The notes under the pieces: generated by a model
The model's input: the letters and a program-made list of their open reading frames with translations, nothing else
Told to the model about the DNA's origin: nothing
The model's database searches: none
Made by a program: the position numbers and the translations under genes
In this document: positions 53,400 through 64,000 of the stretch, piece by piece
Layout of the letters: every line of letters starts with the position of its first letter
Position numbering within the stretch: the stretch's first letter is position 1
Assembly: GCA_963924555.1 (NCBI GenBank)
Contig: OZ004582.1
Location: forward strand, 1,984,001 to 2,048,000
DNA: 64,000 nucleotides
Reading direction: 5' to 3'
DNA from: Crambe crambe
Lineage: Eukaryota; Porifera; Demospongiae; Poecilosclerida; Crambeidae

Positions 53400-53735
53400 G
53401 TGTACATGAATGGAGATGTAGAAGCAAGTCAACCTGTGGATCCTAGGATCACAAGGTCCGGCACTATAGAAGGTAAGACCGTGGAAGACATCGTCCTTGA
53501 CGGCCGTGTTCGTATCCGATGTGCTCATGGAGATACCAGAGAATACCCCCTTTCCAGTATTGAGATTGGAATCGGTGAAGCAAAATTTCAGGTGGAAGCA
53601 GCAGCTTGCCAGAACCAGAAGGAGGACTTGACATTCCAGACATCTCTCCATGATACAATACTGAGAAGATGCTCCACACTTAGTCACCCTAGCTTGAAGG
53701 CTGCTCCTTTTTTTAGAGGGAAAGCAGTGATGTGA
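53400..53735 (+). pseudogene. Ty3/gypsy protease start, internally deleted
   Basis: The next frame reads TRSGTIEGKTVEDIVLDG followed by RVRIRCAHGDTREYPLSSIE. The aspartyl-protease active site should lie between these two; DTG and the following ~15 residues are gone. The element stops after 53735 with no RT, so it is truncated. Confidence 0.65.
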
Positions 53736-53739
53736 AGAG

Positions 53740-54608
53740 GCAGTGATTCTAGTGCAGGTATAAAAATTTAACAGTGACGGTGGTGATCAAGAGCTCCCAT
53801 GCAGTGAAGAAAGTAGTGCACTATCATGTTAAGGCACTATCACAGTGAAAGTAGTGATTGTATGCTGTGAAACCAGTGATCACAATCGAAAGGAACTCGC
53901 AATTATTTTGGCAGCATTGCCTTCTTGATTCCATAATCTCTCACTGCCTTCTCTCCATGTGCGAGATCACTGCCTTTGAGGGTGATCACTGCTAGATCAC
54001 AGAGAATAACAACTCTGCATGAGTTAGCTATTATGGTCACTGAGGATATGACTAGTTTAAAGTCAGTGAAAAATAATAGTTTGTAGCTAGCTAGCTACCC
54101 CGTGTGAAGACCTCGTAGCTAGATGCAGAATGTCCACTTCAGCCAAAAATTATTGCAGTAGCTATATAGCACAGCTTCCTTTTCAGGGGAACAGGAGAAT
54201 TTAAAAATCACATTAGTGAAGTCTCCACTGATCTGGACTATTGAGTCTCAAACCCTAGACTCACTTTCACAAGTGTAGCTACTGCATAATACTTATTAGC
54301 TATACATTGTCTTTTAACCACAAATGTACTATATGCACCAAACTCCATTAGCATCATTGTGATATGGTTTATAGTAGCTACGTAGAGTTAGTGTATGAGA
54401 CTCAGGGGTCTCATTGTATCATGATCATCACTAACTGTATGGTTATAGGCCTAGTGCAAACCTCAGCCGCGCCAGCTGATGTTGGGGGTGTGGCCTGCAT
54501 GGTATTGAGAGCAGATGGGCCTGACTCTATTCGTATGTGGCTTGGCTCAGAGCAGATGTGAGCCATTATTTCCCCAAGATGACCATATCTAGCTGGTCCT
54601 TGCTGAGC
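53740..54608. other. No identified gene
   Basis: Scattered CAGTGAT/ATCACTG motifs in both orientations at 53760-54000, and short frames only. Confidence 0.4.
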
Positions 54609-55114
54609 TCAGTGCATTGCTCCCGCACATGGTGAGTTTGGGGTCAGAATCTTCCTCCTGATAGTACAAGTAAAACAGAATGTTGTTGTTGTTTTTTTGT
54701 TATTGTAAACATTTCTTTTCTTTTTTACCAAGCTGCTTTCACACTGGTCCTGCCGAAAAGCTGGTGTTAATGATGGCTGGACTGTCACTGGTGTAGTTGG
54801 GGGCTGCTCTGGCTGCAGCTGAAGGGGTGAAATGTCTAACTGACTAATTAAAGCCTCCCTGTCTGTGAAAAATGGCACATCCTCCTCCTCTCCAACTGCA
54901 GACTCCATCTCTCTCTCTACCTGAGAAATTCTGGCTGCTACAGTTTGTTAACTATACCGTCGTTGATGTTGGTAAATTCCTCATCATTGTCAGGAAGTTC
55001 CTGCTCCACCTCTTCCTCCATGAATTCCATTAGGGCGGAGCAGTCTTCACTAGAGAGAAAGTCACACCCATTTCTTGAAAGTCTGTTGAGACCCTGTGCG
55101 ATCTGATCAGCCAT
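54609..55114 (-). pseudogene. N-terminal exons of an unknown element protein
   Basis: ATG at 55114 (minus) gives MADQIAQGLNRLSRNGCDFL ... EEEVEQELPDNDEEF and stops near 54948. A following frame gives VGEEEDVPFFTDREALISQL and a Pro-rich part. Further on (about 54620-54560), ELSKDQLDMVILGK and MAHTC-like sequence resemble the start of a multicopy sponge/cnidarian integrase-like element protein. Function not assigned. Confidence 0.35.
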
Positions 55115-55749
55115 TGTTCAAAGAAAGAAGCTGGAGCTGTTCACAAAGAGGCTGGCATCAAAGTTTTGGCGGGTATTTAATACGGCATAGTATACAAGAA
55201 AGGTTGTTTTATCACTTGGTGTGTTATAAATAGTTTTCATGAATTTCGACAATTTTTTTTAACACGGCGTATAGAAAAATTAATTATAAGCACCGGACGG
55301 AGGGTTTTCCTGGAGCCGGTCACAATATGTGACTGTATTACGACTCCAACTTTTACCCTATGTGACCCACCCATGCAGGCAGCACACTCCCACCTGTTTG
55401 GAGTGCATTTCAACAGTCCATTCTACGGACAGAGAGGGGGCGGGGCATTAACAAAGCCTCATTTCAATCACCAATGAGTAATGGGGGGTCATCTTCACCT
55501 TCTGCTACACTATAGCCAATTGGAATGCAAAGAGTGGGGTAGTACAGGCATAGTTAATGGTAGTTCGACTTTGTGGACCTCTGGAGCTTGGATGTTAAAA
55601 GTATAGTCCACTAATTTGTTAGATAGTGATCATTCATACGTACATATGTACCTTTTAAGCGTGCCTGTACCCAGAATGTTCAAAAATCTAAATGAATGTA
55701 ATGATCAGTTCAGCTAGTTATTCTGATCAGATGGTGTTCTACAATAAAC
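55115..55749. other. Spacer with element terminus
   Basis: CACCGGACGGAGGGTTTTCC TGGAGCCGGTCACA at 55292-55325 is the inverted match of 10101-10140. No gene recognised. Confidence 0.45.
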
Positions 55750-56060
55750 CTTTTAATCTGCAGAAAAAGAATATCAGACAGTCCAATAGTCTTAGAGATG
55801 AGTTGAAAAAATATTGTGCAAGTCTCATAGAGATGAGTTGAAAAAATATTGTGCTGATTATAACAAGTCTCAGAGATGAGTTGAAAAAATATTGCGCTTA
55901 TTATTACAAGTCTCTTATAGCACTAACTATAATAAGTCTTATAGGCAAGACCTGAAAGCTTATTTTAAGCAGTACTATAATAGATACAGCGCAAATATAA
56001 AAGCTGCTAGATGCCAATACTATTCTCTCCATTAAAGGTAAAGAAATTGCTGCTGCAAAG
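55750..56060 (+). repeat. Coding-like tandem repeat (~57-60 bp)
   Basis: GAGATGAGTTGAAAAAATAT recurs three times (55797, 55834 and 55877 regions). In frame it gives SLRDELKKYCA-type repeats and then related Tyr/Lys-rich sequence (YNRYSANIKAA). It resembles the short repeats found at the N-terminus of some sponge element proteins. Frame breaks present. Confidence 0.5.
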
Positions 56061-56639
56061 GCTTATAAATTAAGCTAAGGTGGGCATGAAAGTTTTATGC
56101 TCAGAATAGTGCGACGATATAATCTTACTGACCTAAACCTCTTAAAAAGCAAAAAATTATCCTGGAAATAACCAAAAAAATAATCACAAACAGTCAATCC
56201 TCTAGACAAATGCTGCAGTCCTAGCATGAAAAAATAGCTGTAAGAATACTGCAGCAACCTGAGTGATTTGGGTGAGGGCCGAGATGATTATAACAGTCGG
56301 CCATCGGCCAAAAACCGTTCAATACCTTGAATACTCTCTTGGATACCAGGCTCTCTTTCCCCCCGCCCCAAGAAAAAGAAAAGAGAGGCTGGGTTCGAGG
56401 CTACGGCATGGTGTGATTTTGGGCAGGCTTATCAGACCAGAGACTCTGCTTATACTTTTGCTCAGAGTCGTTTATTGTCAAAAAGATGATGTTGCTAAAG
56501 AGATAAAAACGTGTGCCAGGTATGGACAGTCTTAGTGGCAGCACTTGGTTAAATATCTGCATGAAAATAGGAATAGAAATAATTTTAAAACCTTAATTTT
56601 CAAATTCCCCTCCCATATCAATTTAATCAACTTATCTTT
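56061..56639. other. Spacer with TIR-like palindrome
   Basis: ATACCAGGCTCTCTTTCC and GGCTGGGTTCGAGGCTACGG (56341-56405) recall the TAGCCTCGTTCCCAGGCTCT termini at 11475 and 12205. Probably a very short relative of that element. Confidence 0.4.
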
Positions 56640-56840
56640 TGTATTAGGTATTTCCATGTATTGGAACCTGATGCTGATGGACTTGTATCATGATTAGGGA
56701 AAGTCCTGAAAGATATGGGAATTGATGACATTCTCGATAGTGCTAATGTACTTAGTGTGCAAGAACATCCTATCCTTGTTGGTGGTGGTACAGATGGTGC
56801 CTCTGCCTATGGCCCAAAAATGTACTATAACTGCATGCAA
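56640..56840 (+). pseudogene. hAT-like (DUF4371-type) fragment
   Basis: The frame reads LKDMGIDDILDSANVLSVQE and ILVGGGTDGASAYG. The (G)-x-G-(T/S)-DGAS box is the first catalytic-Asp region of ZMYM/DUF4371 hAT-like transposases. It is interrupted by the foldback at 56842, and nothing clear follows. Confidence 0.5.
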
Positions 56841-56841
56841 G

Positions 56842-56989
56842 AGAGTGAACTTAGTGAAGTAATCCCTTACCCATCACCAAGTACGAGATATTATTCCTAC
56901 TTCACTCCCTTTGCCTGTCATGGGAGTGAAGTAGGAATAGTATCTCGTACTTGGTGATGGGTAAGGGATTACTTCACTAAGTTCACTCT
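56842..56989. mobile_element. 148-bp near-perfect foldback
   Basis: Arms start AGAGTGAACTTAGTGAAGTA and end with the complement. Loop near 56915. Sequence related to the interior of 61490-61843 (GGTGATGGGTAAGGGATTAC). Confidence 0.85.
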
Positions 56990-57132
56990 TGGGGCCATAG
57001 CTACTGCTTTGATGTTGCAGTGCAGCTAGATTTTTGGGGCATATAGCTAACTTGGTTTCATAATGAAGCTGCATGTGCTAAGTTTCCATTCTTTTTCTTT
57101 GTGATTATGAAAATTGATAGATATTTAAGGTA

Positions 57133-57379
57133 TAAGGGAAAAAGCATTTCGTGAAATGAAAAAAAGATGTAGGGATGACCACTGCTCAAAAAAGAAGTAT
57201 GGAAATGGGATCAATCTTTGTTACGTATATCCAGCCAACAATCCCTACATAAAGATTGATCCCATTTCCATCCTTCTTGTTTCCTTACTTTTTTGAGCAG
57301 TGGTCATCCCTACATCTTTTTTTCATTTCACGAAATGCTTTTTCCCTTACTTGTTCCTGGTCTTTTTTCCTCTCTTTTA
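57133..57379. mobile_element. AAGGGAAAAAGCATTTCG foldback, copy B
   Basis: Arms 57133-57240 and 57245-57348, complementary. Same sequence as the hairpin in E1 copy 2, plus 30 bp of E1 body (TTCCTGGTCTTTTTTCCTCT). Confidence 0.85.
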
Positions 57380-58383
57380 ACACTAAGGAACCACACAACT
57401 TACACTTGATTATCTATGTCCTTTGAATAAATACCCCTGGTCATCTTAATAAACACAGAGGTATCCCCACTCCTTCATATCTACCATACCCTCCTCACAT
57501 AATCCACATAGCTACTATAAACAGACACCATACAATCGAACCAGCTTTAGCATGTGGTAAATATACCCACTTCAGCAAACAAGATTGTATTTATTCCCTT
57601 CATTGAATTTGAAGTTTAATTAATCCAAATCAAGCCCAACAGCAAGGTTTAGGCTACAGCTCACATCAAGCATGTCCCAAGTCACATTCTAGCTACCATC
57701 TCTTCAATACATCATTATTCACTTTTCATACAAATAGCGAACCATCCACCGGCCTAGTATAAATCAGAATTACAACTACCTTTATGTATCATTATGATAT
57801 AAGTAACAAAAAATCAAACAAACTGAACACAATCAAATCAGATCAGTCACCTAGCTGCAATAATCGTTATCCATGCTTCTCTCCACAAATTCAAAAACAA
57901 TCCCTAAGCACTACTCTTTCTCACAACATGTATCTGTAGCTGTGCTTAATCCATTAAAAATCAATTACAAATCATTCAATCATCACTTTTCTGTATGAAT
58001 CAAGGCAGAATTTGTACTTTGGACAAGCTCAAATAAGTGCTTTCTATCTGTACTCTCCAATGTAGTGCACTACAAGAGGTCACAACATCCTGTGAGTTAC
58101 GCACTTAGATCGATGCGCTACATCACTAGGTACCAACAGCTCTTATGTCACCAATACCATTTCACTAGCAAACCAATACTGCACATATCCCCTACTTCCT
58201 TATGCAGGAAAACAATAGTGTGCCTTCTAATAATCGTAAACAAATATACTATCTACACGATAATAAGCCTCTGTTCATAATCATAAACCTTCTAGCAAAC
58301 AACACAGCATCCAGCTACCTTCCTGTACATCTAGCTATGCATATCTCTGTTGTGAGTGTCTGATCTATACCACCTGTATGTAT
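57380..58383. other. AT-rich spacer
   Basis: No gene. AGAGGTCACAACATCCTGTG and TACCAACAGCTCT near 58068-58143 recur at 58659-58756, so the sequence around the next hairpin is a direct duplication of about 590 bp. Confidence 0.5.
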
Positions 58384-58642
58384 ACAAGTAAGGGAAAAAG
58401 CATTTCGTGAAATGAAAAAAGATGTAGGGATGACCACTGCTCAAAAAAGTAAGGAAACAAGAAGGATGATCCAGCCAACAATCCCTACATGTACGTACAT
58501 TACTACACTATAATCTGAAGCTACCCGACGTATATGTAGGGATTGTTGGCTGGATATACAGAACAAAGATTCCATCCTTCTTGTTTCCTTACTTTTTTGA
58601 GCAGTGGTCATCCCTACATCTTTTTTCATTTCACGAAATGCT
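58384..58642. mobile_element. AAGGGAAAAAGCATTTCG foldback, copy C
   Basis: Complementary arms as in copies at 15092-15386 and 57133-57348. The right arm lacks its outer ~18 bp. Confidence 0.85.
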
Positions 58643-59110
58643 GCAGTACTGCAGTACGTATAAGAGGTCACAACATCCTGTGAACTACCACATATAATTA
58701 TTCATTATTCACCACTTACATTGATGAACTAGATGGCTATGTACCAACAGCTCTCGCAGGTATAATGATGTACTCATCCATTCCAGCCATGCAATCCCTT
58801 CTAAAAAAAAAACAATAAATAATATACACTCTTCAACTAATCTGCTAAATTCTGCATCACACAACTTACACATCTAGGACCCTTGCATCCACACTTAATT
58901 ATGTGCTTTCCCTCTCTGTCATCTTAAAGGATAAGAGTATCCCCACCACATGAACGTACTTTTACTTACCCATTACAATCCTAACTTGCTTTGATACAGG
59001 ACTTTACCACAACAATTCACCAACTGCCGTGACGCAATATGCAATCCAAGCTCATTCACGCGCGCATGCGCACCAAGGTCCAAAGACTAACTCAGCCCAT
59101 CACAGCACTA

Positions 59111-59120
59111 ATATAAAAAC
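59111..59120 (+). promoter_or_regulatory. TATA-box candidate
   Basis: ATATAAAAAC, with a TCAGTC initiator-like site about 28 bp on, then a GTAAGT donor at 59165. It lies upstream of the micro-exon gene. Confidence 0.35.
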
Positions 59121-59664
59121 AAGATTTCCTCAGTCCTTCCCACTGCTGTACTTGAATTGAAATAGTAAGTCACATATTACTTTACCACCATACTGCCATC
59201 CCTTGCTAAACCCCTGCAGAAATAAAAATTCATCACTGCAAAGTGGTAAGTCATGTCTACCCAAAACTAGCTATGTATCATAACTGCATGCCTCACACAC
59301 AATTTCTCATAATTTCTTTGCAAATCCTTACCTTCAGCCTTGATCCTTAAACATTACTAAGTTATCATATGACCACTATTGATTTACACCTCATTTCATG
59401 ATTGCACTTGATGCTGCTGCACCCTAACCTACAATTTGTCACAGCCCTGTGCTGCTACATCTAGATTTTGTAACTTCTCCCTATAATACATAGCTAATCA
59501 TGTCATTTCAATTCATCATGCCTATTATATCATTCACATGTATAAATAATTGAGATCAAGTAGCAAATCATTCTGAAATGTAAGTTGCCTGACTGCTTCA
59601 CTTCTCACATGCATGATATATGTATATATGACACATTTCATGATCTTACAATTACATCAACCAG

Positions 59665-60339
59665 TGCCACCTCCAGCTGCACACCCCCTCCCAGAAGGTA
59701 AGCAACTATATATAAATAACAATTATTTCATTACTCTTATATCCAGTGCCACCTCCAGCTGTGCACCCAGAAGGTAAGCAACTACATGTATATATGAAAC
59801 ATTCCACAATCTTACAATTACATCATCCAGTGCCACCTCCCATTGCACACCCCCTCCCAGAAGGTAAGTAACTAAAGATAACAATTTCATTACTCATACA
59901 ATTACATCATCCAGTGCCACCTCCAGCTGTGCGCCCCCTCCCAGAAGGTAAAGAATTATACATAGATAACATTATTTCATTACTCTTATATCCAGTGCCA
60001 CTTCCAGCTGCGCACCCCCTCCCAGAAGGTAAGCAATTATAGATAACACATTTCATTACTCTTACAATTACGTCATCCAGTGCCACCTGCTGCACGCCCC
60101 CTTGGCCTCCCAGAAGGTAAGCAACTATAAATAAAACATTTCATGATCTTACGATTACATCATCCAGTGCCACCTCCAGCTGTGCACCCCCTCCCAGAAG
60201 GTAAGCAACTAACTATAGATAGCATCTTACAATTACTTCATCCAGTGCCACTTCCAACTGCACACCCTCACCCAGGGTGGAGGGCCAGGGCCAGGCGGAG
60301 GGGGAGGGGGAGGGGTGCTCGATTTTGCCCGTTTCCATG
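59665..60339 (+). CDS. Array of tandem 33-nt proline-rich micro-exons
   Basis: Seven short exons, each after a CATCCAG- or TATCCAG-type acceptor and before GTAAG: 59665-59697, 59747-59773, 59831-59863, 59915-59947, 59996-60028, 60081-60116 and 60168-60200. Sizes are 33, 27, 33, 33, 33, 36 and 33 nt, all multiples of three, and all introns are phase 1. Each encodes a version of VPPPAAHPLPE. An eighth, longer exon (60246-60339) encodes VPLPTAHPHPG and an Arg/Gly-rich part up to GTGAGT. Further tiny exon candidates lie at 59219-59244, 60409-60431 and 60492-60521. No start codon could be fixed and no domain is known. The non-random point is that both splice sites and the reading frame are kept in every copy. 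Confidence 0.5.
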
Positions 60340-60521
60340 TGAGTACATACTTAACCATTTTCCACCAACACATATATAACATGTATCACCATAATCTTTA
60401 ATTCCAGACCCTAATATGTATCGCGGACACTGTAAGTAATATAAAACATTACAAAATCACTTAGCTATATATAGCTACTTGTCTTTCCCAGTACATTTCC
60501 ATTATCATCGAAAATAAAAAG

Positions 60522-61489
60522 TAAGTCACGCACTCAAACACTATAAAACATTTCATTTGCATCTCAATACTTGCAGAAATTCCTGAACTCAAGGCAAGCA
60601 TAAAGCTGCTATAGCTTGGCTTCATTTAACCCTATTCCTTTACACTTGCAGAACTCAATATTGATTCATTTACTTATAGATATGTATCTCGCGATCATCA
60701 CGTACACAAACAGCAGATCTCTATACTAAGCTTCTGCACAAAATCCTGCTACATCAAATGTGCATGCGCATCACAAATTGCTACTCTCATTTGCTCATTC
60801 CCCATACCCTTCCTCGTGCAAGACAACCAAACCTCAACACTCATTTGCACTGCACATGCTCATCCCTCATACCCTCCTCCCTCATATACAAGACAACAAA
60901 ACCTCAACAACTATTATTAATTCATTTCCTTCTGCTCCTCCACTCTAATGTTTTCACTCCTCAGTACTGTATTCACTACAGATATACTCTCCTCCCTCAA
61001 GACAACAAAACATTCTTCACTCCTATGCTTACAAACAATAAACCCTCAGCACACATGCATGAGAGGGTACTCTCAATAAAAAAGCTGCCCAACCACTCCT
61101 TATCGCACATGCCCCCACACATTAATTGAAAAAAGAAAAAAAAACACCAATAGGTAATTAGCTAAGTGTCCAGCCATTCATTTCTTCCAGGTTCTTCTTC
61201 ACTACTGCACCTTCACGTTCTGAAGCCTCCTCATCAGTCAATCATCCCTGAGGAATATAACATTCAAAATTAATCATTCAGCTTTTCTTAGCAAGGGAAT
61301 GCATAGGTGCAGGGTATGAAGGAATAACTACTTCTTATGAATATGAATAATACACAAATATTGTTAATAATCTTCCATATCCAGTGCTAGCTATGTACTT
61401 ACCAAATTAAGAACATTTCAGAAAATATATTTTTTTATTTTTAAATATTATCAATTTATAATAGCTAATTACAAAGAAAAAGAATGGAA
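60522..61489. other. Spacer with short repeats
   Basis: Imperfect repeats of CATACCCTCCTCCCTCATAT and ACAAGACAACAAAACCTCAAC between 60790 and 61010. Open frames here are low-complexity. No gene supported. Confidence 0.5.
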
Positions 61490-61843
61490 ACAAGTAAGTG
61501 CAAAAAATTTCTTCTAAATAAAAAGTGAAATAGGGATAGCCATAAAATTTAGCTGCATTCCTATCACAAGGAGTGAAGTAGGCCTAGGAGTGAAGTAGGA
61601 GTAGTAGTTTTGTAATAATATGATTGCTGTGATTCTTGAGTTTGGTGATGGGTATGGGTAAGGGATTACTTGACTCACTTATTGCTGAAGGGGAAGTGAA
61701 GAGTAGGGATTTATGTAAGTTGGGTATATATATGGGCATGGATATTGAAATTAGGAGGGGTAGGAGTGATAGGAATGCAGCTAAATTTTATGGCTATCCC
61801 TACTTCACTTTTTATTTAGAAGAAATTTTTTGCACTTACTTGT
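61490..61843. mobile_element. Foldback MITE, GTAAGTGC family (long copy)
   Basis: Arms begin ACAAGTAAGTGCAAAAAATT and TAGGGATAGCCATAAAATTT and end with their complement. Related to 5428-5583. The interior shares GATGGGTAAGGGATTAC with 56842-56989. Confidence 0.85.
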
Positions 61844-61904
61844 AATAAGATAGAAATGAATGTAAAAGATAAATATACTTTACACAGAATTATCATAATT
61901 ATTA

Positions 61905-62680
61905 GGTATTATTCTGGGACCAGACGAACCTCCAACTCACATTAACAGCTTCCTCCAACCACTAGTTGATGACCTGCTAGAGTAGTGGAAAGGAACCCCA
62001 CTCAATCCAGATGGATCACACAGAGCTGCTCTTCTAGCTGTAGCTACAGCATGCGAAAAATAACATAATTCCTTGGCCATAAGGCCGATTTTGGTTGTTC
62101 TAGGTGCAAGTTTCAGGCCGAACGGGAACCAGGCACTGTAGGGGCATCTGGGAAAATGTCATACTACACATCAACATCGATTATAGCAAGAGCTCATGAA
62201 AAGGTACTCACACAGGCCGAAGAATTCAAATGTGCGACCACACGAGTAGAAGCCACACGAAGAATGGGGTGAGGTACTCGGAACTAACCAGGCTCCCGTA
62301 CTTTGACATTGTCCGAATGACAACGGTTGATCCTATGCACACCTTTCTTCTTGGGATGAGAGACAGAGCTGAGTTGTCATCCAGAGAAAAATATGAGTTG
62401 GTACGGAGGTTGAAAAGCATAAGGATCCTGTACGCATGAGTCTCGATTTACCTGACATCATCCTTGACCTCGGTCCACCACATACCTTTGGTGTTTTAGC
62501 TATGGGAGGTTAAATGGTGTGATGGCAGGTACACCTAACAGCAACAGGTCAGTAGAAGTTGAAGTGGCCAACAGGTTTATGAGAGGCTCATTGTCCTTCA
62601 ACTCAAATCTCCCAAATATAGAAGCTTCTCTAGCTTGAAAGAGTTCGTAGACACACCAGCAGACAGTGATCCACAGCTCC
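61905..62680 (+). pseudogene. CACTA/EnSpm (Tnp2-like) transposase fragment
   Basis: Successive plus frames read GPDEPPTHINSFLQPLVDDL, CKFQAEREPGTVGASGKM, GVRYSELTRLPYFDIVRMTT with DPMHTFLLGMRD, and GRLNGVMAGTPNSNRSVEVE. These are the conserved blocks of Tnp2-type transposases (ExGP-x-EP, the D-x-MHNLFLG box and the ERxNG..NN+xVE box) in the right order. Several stops and frame changes; no TIRs found. Confidence 0.65.
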
Positions 62681-62866
62681 ATTCCTACCCACGGACCTTT
62701 TGGGTTCTCTCTGTATAGTTGGGATAATAAAAATTTAACTATAACTACTGAAGTGGTTGTGGAGCTACCTGCTGAATCACCATTGTAATTTCACTGAGAC
62801 GTGGCATCAGCTTTAGCGCCTATAGCTAATTATTTTGACACACACATGTACACAACCAAAAAAATT

Positions 62867-63795
62867 CTATGAAATGGTTATAAAGAAGTCAGTTATGTTC
62901 TTTTGCACACCTGGTTCTTCAGGTTGATGTGGGAGTTCTTTTGTCCTCGCAGTTATATGTGTTCTTGATTTTCTGACATGCTGGTTGACAACTTTTACAG
63001 CTGGTGATCCACCCCAAGTTGGACACCATAGAAAACTCCAGGTAGCGTCCATTATATAGCGTTTTAATTTTTTAGAGAAAAAGCTGAATAAGCAACATGA
63101 ACGCTTTGTGCCTGTAGAGTTCGAGTCACTGTTACTAGGTGATAAAGGACGTTTTCTTGAGGTGGTGGTAAGGGGATTATCCTCTACTTCTGACTTCATA
63201 TAACACCACAGAAGGATTTCACGTTTAATTTTCTTATCTAGTAACACATACATTTCATCTAACTCTTCTTGTGATCCTAGCCATACCTGCTTACCCTTGG
63301 CACCATGACCAGGTTCAATGTAACCAATATCTTTCATAGCCACATCGATAGACTGCAACTCTGCACGCAAATCATCCGTGGAGCCAAACCGTCCTGTATA
63401 TTGAAGTCTTTTAATAACATACTCAGATTTCTTTGCACGATTCACAACTTTGACTCTATAAGTATATGTCTGCCGTGTTGACACTCGAAACTGTGTAGAA
63501 TTCTCCGAATTACACTGTAAATTAATGAACTAATGGCCTTGCACTTTACACCTGCAGCTGTACACTGTCACCCACTCACAATAGGGTCTAACTAGCTAGC
63601 GCTAACTCAACCCTAGCCTCGATCCCAGATCCTCTTTCTAGCTCAACCCTAATTCTAAATAAAGCACCTCACCTGGATTTCTACATCTTTCTCCAAAACC
63701 TGCACCCCTGTAGGAAGCGCCAGGCGAGTATTGTGTGATGAATCACAGTAGGCATATCTAACTCCTGCCTCATAAGGTCGCTCTCGATCTTCCAT
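62867..63795 (-). CDS. First two exons of an element gene (unknown family)
   Basis: Exon 1: ATG 63795 (MEDRERPYEAGVRYAYCDSS) to a CAG|GTGAGG donor near 63673. Exon 2 starts after CTACACAG near 63492 and is open for 205 codons: STRQTYTYRVKVVNRAKKSE, FGSTDDLRAELQSID, HGAKGKQVWLGSQEELDEMY, a Ser-rich linker, and a basic stretch. The (K/R)xW(L)..EEL(D)xMY pattern is common at the N-terminus of multicopy element proteins in cnidarians and sponges. The segment at about 63040-63105 also occurs near 10250-10310. It lies opposite to and just beyond the CACTA-like remnant. No catalytic part within the window. Confidence 0.5.
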
Positions 63796-64000
63796 GTTCT
63801 CAGCTCAGCTAGTAGCATAGATAGTATATTACCGCCCCGGGATTGGAAACGGAACCAATTCCACGGGCAATCCGTGTTATGAAGTCAACGCGCGCGCGCT
63901 TAAATCTAATAATTATTACAGAACATACAGTGATAATGTGCAATACATACAGTGCATGCTACTAGTGATGTGATGGACTCTTCTTCCTCTCCTTATTCAT

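Noticed and set aside
57133..58642. CRISPR-like array from repeated AAGGGAAAAAGCATTTCG blocks
   Set aside because: Repeats are long inverted arms with no regular spacers, in a eukaryotic context; they are foldback elements.
60758..61129. 123-codon plus-strand frame
   Set aside because: Low-complexity CT/CA-rich repeats without splice or start context; no domain.

Overview
This is eukaryotic, gene-poor, transposon-dense DNA. Short GT-AG introns, many small exons, AT-rich spacers, frequent GCTAGC-rich runs, a nuclear-receptor DNA-binding exon, and mobile-element families I associate with sponge and cnidarian genomes (RAG1-N-like, G2E3/HECT-like, Penelope, BEL/Pao, P-like, Crypton-like) point to an early-branching animal, most likely a demosponge. 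The species cannot be named from the window. Almost every long reading frame is a mobile-element gene or a decayed fragment of one.

Layout. 0-7.3 kb: remnants (a USP protease fragment, a DUF6589-like piece, hAT-like and P-element-like transposase pieces) broken up by foldback MITEs and duplicated non-coding elements. 7.5-12.7 kb: a divergent nuclear-receptor DNA-binding exon, then exons of a USP-type deubiquitinase followed directly by exons of a Ulp1/SENP-type SUMO protease. This stretch is interrupted by a TIR element that carries a ZAD-like and a RecQ-like gene start. 13.3-19.5 kb: a BEL/Pao retrotransposon split by a 1.08-kb non-autonomous element, then an inverted duplication of its 3' part flanking a Crypton-like tyrosine-recombinase (YR) gene. 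20-35 kb: Penelope-like copies, a G2E3/HECT-like gene with a nested nuclease-like element and flanking inverted minisatellites, satellites, a REL-endo non-LTR retroelement, and a transposase-like gene (element X) followed by a histone-type 3' stem-loop. 35-47 kb: a second nuclease-like element, two more YR genes, and a SET-domain (KMT5A-like) gene in divergent orientation to one of them. 47.6-51.8 kb: a RAG1-like element (zinc-binding N-terminus, RING, C-terminal DDE segment) split by a second copy of X. X combines a transposase-like domain with a DEDDh exonuclease-like domain and carries two tandem histone-type stem-loops. 52.3-53.7 kb: a Ty3/gypsy gag-pro fragment. 54.6-64 kb: more remnants, foldback MITEs, a possible gene built from tandem 33-nt exons, a CACTA/Tnp2-like fragment, and the 5' exons of another element gene.

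Most protein-coding pieces carry frameshifts, stops or deletions and are called pseudogenes or fragments. The least decayed are the nuclear-receptor exon, the Ulp1-like exons, the HECT-like N-terminal exon, YR-B, X1, the RAG1-like C-terminal part and the first exons of the minus-strand gene at 63 kb. Family names rest on motifs read by eye; no database search was possible.
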